From DAMCZI01 sp032095175 (GTDB taxonomy: Bacteria > Bacillota > Clostridia > Clostridiales > Caloramatoraceae): a DNA stretch of 64,000 nt. Location of the stretch: assembly GCA_032095175.1 (NCBI GenBank), contig DAMCZI010000017.1:1-64000 (forward strand). Direction: 5' to 3'. Position 1 is the first letter of the stretch. Every line of letters starts with the position of its first letter. The notes beneath the pieces are model-generated. The model was not told the origin of the DNA. It saw only the letters and a program-made list of their open reading frames with translations, and searched no databases. Below are positions 60,002 to 64,000 of the stretch, in pieces. Position numbers and translations under genes: made by a program.

Positions 60002-60181
60002 GTGTCCTATATAGGCATCTGTTGTGTGTGCTTTAAGCCAATTAAAGAAGATGAAGCTATACAGTTGAGAGAAGATGGACCTAGTTTCCATAAGGAATGT
60101 GTTGAACAGCATCCGGATAACCACTATGTAAGACTAGAGAAAAATAAAAGCGGAGGGGAAAGAAGTGGAAAACAAATCTGA
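60002..60181 (+). CDS. Small zinc-finger-like phage protein
   Basis: A 59-residue frame from GTG behind CGGAGGG. The pattern CCVC (Cys7-8, Cys10) plus HKEC later suggests a metal-binding knuckle. Its stop overlaps the next gene's start by 17 bases in another frame. Confidence 0.6.
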   Translation: MSYIGICCVCFKPIKEDEAIQLREDGPSFHKECVEQHPDNHYVRLEKNKSGGERSGKQI

Positions 60182-61316
60182 TGTTATTAAAAACAAAAGT
60201 ATTGCAACTTTAGGTGATGGGGAAGTTTTCATAAAAAGAACATCCACAGGGGCAATAAAATCGGTAAAGGCTAGAATAGCATTAAAAGAAAAGGAAGGAC
60301 TTCTGGCAGTTATAAAAGGTAAAGCCATGATTACAGCTGCAGGATACAATGTAATGAATAAAATTGCCGGGGTAAGCATTGTAACACCTGATAAATTAAC
60401 ACTTCCTGATGGACAGATAGCAGTTAATCCATTTCCTATCATAGATAAGGAATCCGGCACTATAGATAAAGTTTGGGTAAAGAAAATAGGAATAGGATTT
60501 TCACCTATAGGAAATTTGGTTATGACAAGTTCAACCTTACTCTATGACATTAGGATGTATTTCATTCAGGATCTTAGCAATAAGGTTCAAAACAATAAGA
60601 GTGCAGGCCGTATGTGTATGGAGCAAACGCTTACAGAAGAAGAAAAAAAGAAGGGAATGTTTCTCCCAATCCAAGGCAAAATGGGTATTTGGGTGGATCT
60701 TGAGAATAAAGATGTCTTGAAGTGCTTGGAAACATACATACAAAATAAGCTGTTTGCAGAAAGAAAAGCTCAGACGATAGCAGAGAGGAATGTACTAAAG
60801 AAGCATCCGGCACTTTCACAGATTTATGTTGAAACTCAAGGATCTGAATATAATCATGTAGGTGCCGTAATAGTAGTAGGATACACACATGACTTAACCA
60901 GAGAAGATTTACAAAACCTAGCCAATATGGCTGAAAAAGGCGAGGATTTAACAGATTACAAAGGTATAAAGGTTGATGTTATAGGTGCTAATGACATAGA
61001 TGAAGTTGGGGAAGAAGATTTATATACAGCGAGGGATGAAGAGGAAATACCTCTAGATCCTCAACCAACCACTCAATCTCAAACAAAGCTGAGCGATGAA
61101 GAAAAACCTCAACCAAGTAAAGCTGAAAATGCAGAGAGAGCGAACGCATTAAAAGCAGAACTAGAAGGTGCTAAAGGAATTTTAGGTGAAGAGGAGTTCA
61201 ATAAAATAATCAAGGATAACTTTAGAAAGCCTTTAGAAGAATTAACTCCTGGTCAGCTTGAAATGGCAAAATCCTTAGTAAATTCAAAAATAGATATGGG
61301 TGGTGAACAGATGTGA
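60165..61316 (+). CDS. Phage protein, unassigned, in the recombination/replication module
   Basis: The 383-residue product starts with GTG behind GGAGGGG. I do not recognise a family with certainty. Position directly before an SMC-like ATPase and a helicase suggests a recombination or ssDNA-annealing role, though no RecT/Erf/Bet signature is evident. The C-terminal third (about 285-383) is Glu/Lys/Pro-rich, like a disordered tail. The stop overlaps the ATPase start by 4 bases. Confidence 0.7.
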   Translation: MENKSDVIKNKSIATLGDGEVFIKRTSTGAIKSVKARIALKEKEGLLAVIKGKAMITAAGYNVMNKIAGVSIVTPDKLTLPDGQIAVNPFPIIDKESGTIDKVWVKKIGIGFSPIGNLVMTSSTLLYDIRMYFIQDLSNKVQNNKSAGRMCMEQTLTEEEKKKGMFLPIQGKMGIWVDLENKDVLKCLETYIQNKLFAERKAQTIAERNVLKKHPALSQIYVETQGSEYNHVGAVIVVGYTHDLTREDLQNLANMAEKGEDLTDYKGIKVDVIGANDIDEVGEEDLYTARDEEEIPLDPQPTTQSQTKLSDEEKPQPSKAENAERANALKAELEGAKGILGEEEFNKIIKDNFRKPLEELTPGQLEMAKSLVNSKIDMGGEQM

Positions 61317-63460
61317 AGAAAATTAAGGGAATAGTAATGGAAGACATCAAGGGGCAAAACACAATTCAAGAGCTTACTGGCAAGGATATAATAGTTGGCT
61401 CGAATGGAGTTGGTAAAACAACAAGAGTTCAGGCATTGGGAATCGCACTTACAGGATATGTACCGGGGCAAGGAAAGAAAGCAGATGAAACCTTTAAGCT
61501 TGCTAGTGCAGATAGTATGGTAGTTGGACTTAACACGGATGATTTTAGCTTTAGAAGAGAGTTTAAGAAAAAAGTTACCAACAAGAAGGATGGCTCTACT
61601 CAGGAAACTATATCACAAAATCTGAATGTATCACCGAGTAGGGGCGAAAGTAAGATTGTTGAAAAGGAAACAAGGATTATAAGTGAACTGGGAAACCTTC
61701 CAGTAATGCTAGATTTCAACGAATTTTTAAGCCTTTCAGATAGTAAAAGAAGGGAGTTCATCTACAACTTAGCAGGGTTTAAGAGTGAAGAGTGGACCAG
61801 GGACAGAGTAAAAGAATACTTAGAAAATAGGTTGCTATCTCCAGAATTAGAGACTAATAACCCTGAACAGTTCGAGTTGATGAAGTCCATCATTGAAGAG
61901 GCTTTAATAGAATATCCAGTTAATTATGACATAACTGCAGGACTCCAGAGCATGATTGATTGGACAAAAACAAAGCTTTCATACTGGAATGATGAAAAAA
62001 AGAAGTCACAGGCAGCAGTTCAAAAATTAGGAGAGCTTAAACGTCAATTGAGTGAGACTGACAGAAACCTTAAGGCTAACAAAGAGGAACTTGAAAAGCT
62101 GCAGGATGAACTTGTTAAGGTAGAAAAGCAGATTAGTGAGGACACTCAGAAGAAAAAGAATATTGACCTAAGGCTTACTAAGATTGAGGAACTCAAGAAA
62201 AATATTGCCAGTGAAGAGTTGAAGGAATGTGCTATAAAGATTGATAAAACTGAAAAGACGATTGCAGAGCTTAAATTACAGATTAAAGAAGTTGATAACT
62301 CGGAGAAAACAAAGCAACTCGATGCAGAAATTATGAAAATCCAAAATGAAATCTATCCAATAACAAAGGATAAGGATGAAGTCTATGCAAAGCAAATTGA
62401 GATAAAAGCGCAGATTGAGGTACATCAAAAGACTTTAGAAAGAGTTAAAAGTGTTACAGCTACTTGTGTACTAGATAAAAAGATAGCTTGTAATAAAGAC
62501 TTTAGTAAATTCATTGAGTTCACAGAAAATCAAATAAAAGATATGAACCTACAAAAGACTGTATTGGCTGATACTTACAAAGAACTTAATGAAAAGATTA
62601 CTTCTTTAAATGAAAAATCTAAGGGTTTAGAAACAGCAAAATATGAATTGAAGAATGAAGAATTTGAAGCTAGTAGGAAAAACAATCTCATTACTGCAGA
62701 GATAAATAAACTTGAAAACCTTCTCAACCAAGCTAAAAACTATAATACTTTAAAGGCTGAAAAGGTAGCAAGACTTAAGGAGGATTTAAGCAAGCTCCAG
62801 AATGAACCTGTAGATCCTATAGCACCAATAGACATACTTCAAAAGCAAGCTGAGAGTATAAGGACCAATATAAACAGCTTAAAAACAAAAATAGATGAAC
62901 AGGAAAAAGCAAAAACCACCTTATCTAATCTCCAGGCAAGCATGATAGATAGTAAGACAGCAGAGTATAACTACACTAACTTTAAATCACTTGATGAAAC
63001 ATTGGGGGCTAAGGGGTTACAGGGTGAACTTGTTAAAGAAACACTTGAACCTATACAGAATGATATTCAAGTAAATTTGAATGCTATGGGAATAGACAAC
63101 AAATTTTACTTCACAACTGAAACTGCATCAGGAAAAGAGGTCTTCCAGTTTGGCTGGAGAGATAGATTCGGAGATAAGAGGAACTTTGATGCACTTTCAA
63201 CAGGACAACAGATGATACTACTTATAGCAATGCTTACAACCTTCATAGAAAAGGCTAATCCCGCATGTAAGATACTTACTATTGACAACATAGAGAACCT
63301 TGACAAGAAAAACTTCAAGAGAGTGATGGATGGCCTAAATAAGATTAGCGACAAGTTAGATAATATTATCCTTTCAGGAGTAATAGATGTTGATGAAGTA
63401 GAAGGATTTAAGGTATGGGACTTGGACAGGGAAGGTGAAGTAAATGAGCAATCAGCTTAA
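61313..63460 (+). CDS. SMC/SbcC-like AAA ATPase of phage
   Basis: The 715-residue product has a Walker A near residue 30 (VGSNGVGKTTR), a long coiled coil (about 225-520) and a C-terminal half-ATPase with the ABC-like signature FDALSTGQQMILLIAML and Walker B KILTIDNIENLD. In RecN/SbcC-type ATPases an Asp-Glu pair closes Walker B; here it is Asp-Asn, so the usual catalytic Glu is missing. A CVLDKKIAC element sits at the coiled-coil tip, not the CxxC zinc hook of Rad50/SbcC. Probably a phage recombination ATPase. Start GTG overlaps the previous stop. Confidence 0.85.
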   Translation: MKKIKGIVMEDIKGQNTIQELTGKDIIVGSNGVGKTTRVQALGIALTGYVPGQGKKADETFKLASADSMVVGLNTDDFSFRREFKKKVTNKKDGSTQETISQNLNVSPSRGESKIVEKETRIISELGNLPVMLDFNEFLSLSDSKRREFIYNLAGFKSEEWTRDRVKEYLENRLLSPELETNNPEQFELMKSIIEEALIEYPVNYDITAGLQSMIDWTKTKLSYWNDEKKKSQAAVQKLGELKRQLSETDRNLKANKEELEKLQDELVKVEKQISEDTQKKKNIDLRLTKIEELKKNIASEELKECAIKIDKTEKTIAELKLQIKEVDNSEKTKQLDAEIMKIQNEIYPITKDKDEVYAKQIEIKAQIEVHQKTLERVKSVTATCVLDKKIACNKDFSKFIEFTENQIKDMNLQKTVLADTYKELNEKITSLNEKSKGLETAKYELKNEEFEASRKNNLITAEINKLENLLNQAKNYNTLKAEKVARLKEDLSKLQNEPVDPIAPIDILQKQAESIRTNINSLKTKIDEQEKAKTTLSNLQASMIDSKTAEYNYTNFKSLDETLGAKGLQGELVKETLEPIQNDIQVNLNAMGIDNKFYFTTETASGKEVFQFGWRDRFGDKRNFDALSTGQQMILLIAMLTTFIEKANPACKILTIDNIENLDKKNFKRVMDGLNKISDKLDNIILSGVIDVDEVEGFKVWDLDREGEVNEQSA

Positions 63461-64000
63461 TGAAGCCCAGAGGAAAGCTGTAGAAAGTGAAAGCAATGTT
63501 ATTCTCTGTTTAGCAGGTGCAGGCACTGGTAAAACAGCAACACTGACAAGTAGGGTAGCGCACCTTCATGAAAATAGAGTAGGCTGCTCAAGTATGTTAG
63601 CACTAACCTTCACAAGGCTTGCAGGGAAAGAAATGAAGGAAAGAGTTATAAAGCTGATAGGAAGTGAAGGTGAAAGGCTATTTTGCAATACCTTCCATGC
63701 TTTCTGTGTAAAGATCCTTAAAGAATATGGATACCTTCTAGGTTATGACAAAGAGTTTACCATCTATGACCAGGAGGACAGGGAAGCAATTATAAGCAAA
63801 ATCATTGAAGAGTTTGGTTATGATAAAAAGACTTCCACTAACAAAGTTATCTCCATATTTGAAGGTAGTAGAGAACCGGGTTGTGTGGAAGAAGAGCAGA
63901 CAATACAAGAGTACTACTGGGTGTTAAAAAGGAATAGTGCAATTGACTTAGATATGTTGCTTACTGAAACCCTAAAGCTTCTTGAATATCCGGAGGTACA
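63444..64000 (+). CDS. UvrD/Rep-type helicase, truncated by window end
   Basis: The first 185 residues are visible. Motif I LCLAGAGTGKTATLTSRVAHL and motif Ia LALTFTRLAGKEMKERVIKL identify superfamily 1A; the FCNTFHAFCVKILKEYG block follows. It starts within the ATPase gene (17-base overlap) behind GGAAGGTGAAG. The C-terminal part lies beyond the window. Confidence 0.9.
   Translation, partial: MSNQLNEAQRKAVESESNVILCLAGAGTGKTATLTSRVAHLHENRVGCSSMLALTFTRLAGKEMKERVIKLIGSEGERLFCNTFHAFCVKILKEYGYLLGYDKEFTIYDQEDREAIISKIIEEFGYDKKTSTNKVISIFEGSREPGCVEEEQTIQEYYWVLKRNSAIDLDMLLTETLKLLEYPEV

Overview
The window looks like the chromosome of a low-GC, amino-acid-fermenting Clostridium-type Firmicute. The evidence is AT-rich codon use, strong AGGAGG-type ribosome sites, frequent TTG/GTG starts, clostridial synteny (alaS-ireB...ruvX-DUF1292...fur-rnj), a T-box leader, an oxygen-sensitive [FeFe]-hydrogenase-like sensor and a complete anaerobic ornithine oxidation operon. 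The species cannot be named from the sequence alone.

Layout. 1-2200: a 6S RNA gene bracketed by foldback repeats, then tcdA, yajQ and a CsoR/CstR-like regulator. 2500-12253: a RocR-like sigma-54 activator, a textbook -24/-12 promoter, and ord-ortA-ortB-oraS-oraE-mutL-like-orr. Together these would racemise L-ornithine, rearrange D-ornithine with B12 and PLP, oxidise 2,4-diaminopentanoate, and cleave the product with CoA to alanine and acetyl-CoA. 12580-25851: housekeeping genes (hydrolase, GNAT, rarA, lipoprotein cyclophilin, Rrf2-iscS-iscU-mnmA Fe-S and tRNA thiolation operon, O-antigen ligase-like protein, PRC-barrel, AI-2E, T-box-alaS). 25996-33989: ireB, an unrecognised membrane protein, Fe-S aldo/keto reductase, ruvX, DUF1292, an atypical cis-prenyltransferase, sfsA, fur and rnj. 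34060-45057: FtsH-like protease, rnhA, pckA, yaaR, PhzF-like, a second 6S RNA, two tRNA-Glu(CTC), YvlD-like protein, glpX, class II aldolase, a DUF896 protein with a Cys/His tail, and an M18 aminopeptidase. 45332-48475: a group C-type sensory [FeFe]-hydrogenase with a NuoE-like ferredoxin and a SpoIIE phosphatase. 49669-54464: a two-component system and MacB-like ABC exporter in one orientation. 54832-64000: the left end of a prophage or related integrated element (large serine recombinase, repressor/ImmA pair, Cro-like protein, a string of very small genes, SMC-like ATPase, and a UvrD-type helicase cut by the window end).

The most striking non-coding structure is a dense population of non-autonomous foldback (MITE-like) elements of at least five families, with no transposase in the window. 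One is nested inside another, one sits inside the ornithine operon, and copies appear to supply the stop codons of three protein genes. Two divergent 6S RNAs are both next to sequences of one of these families.
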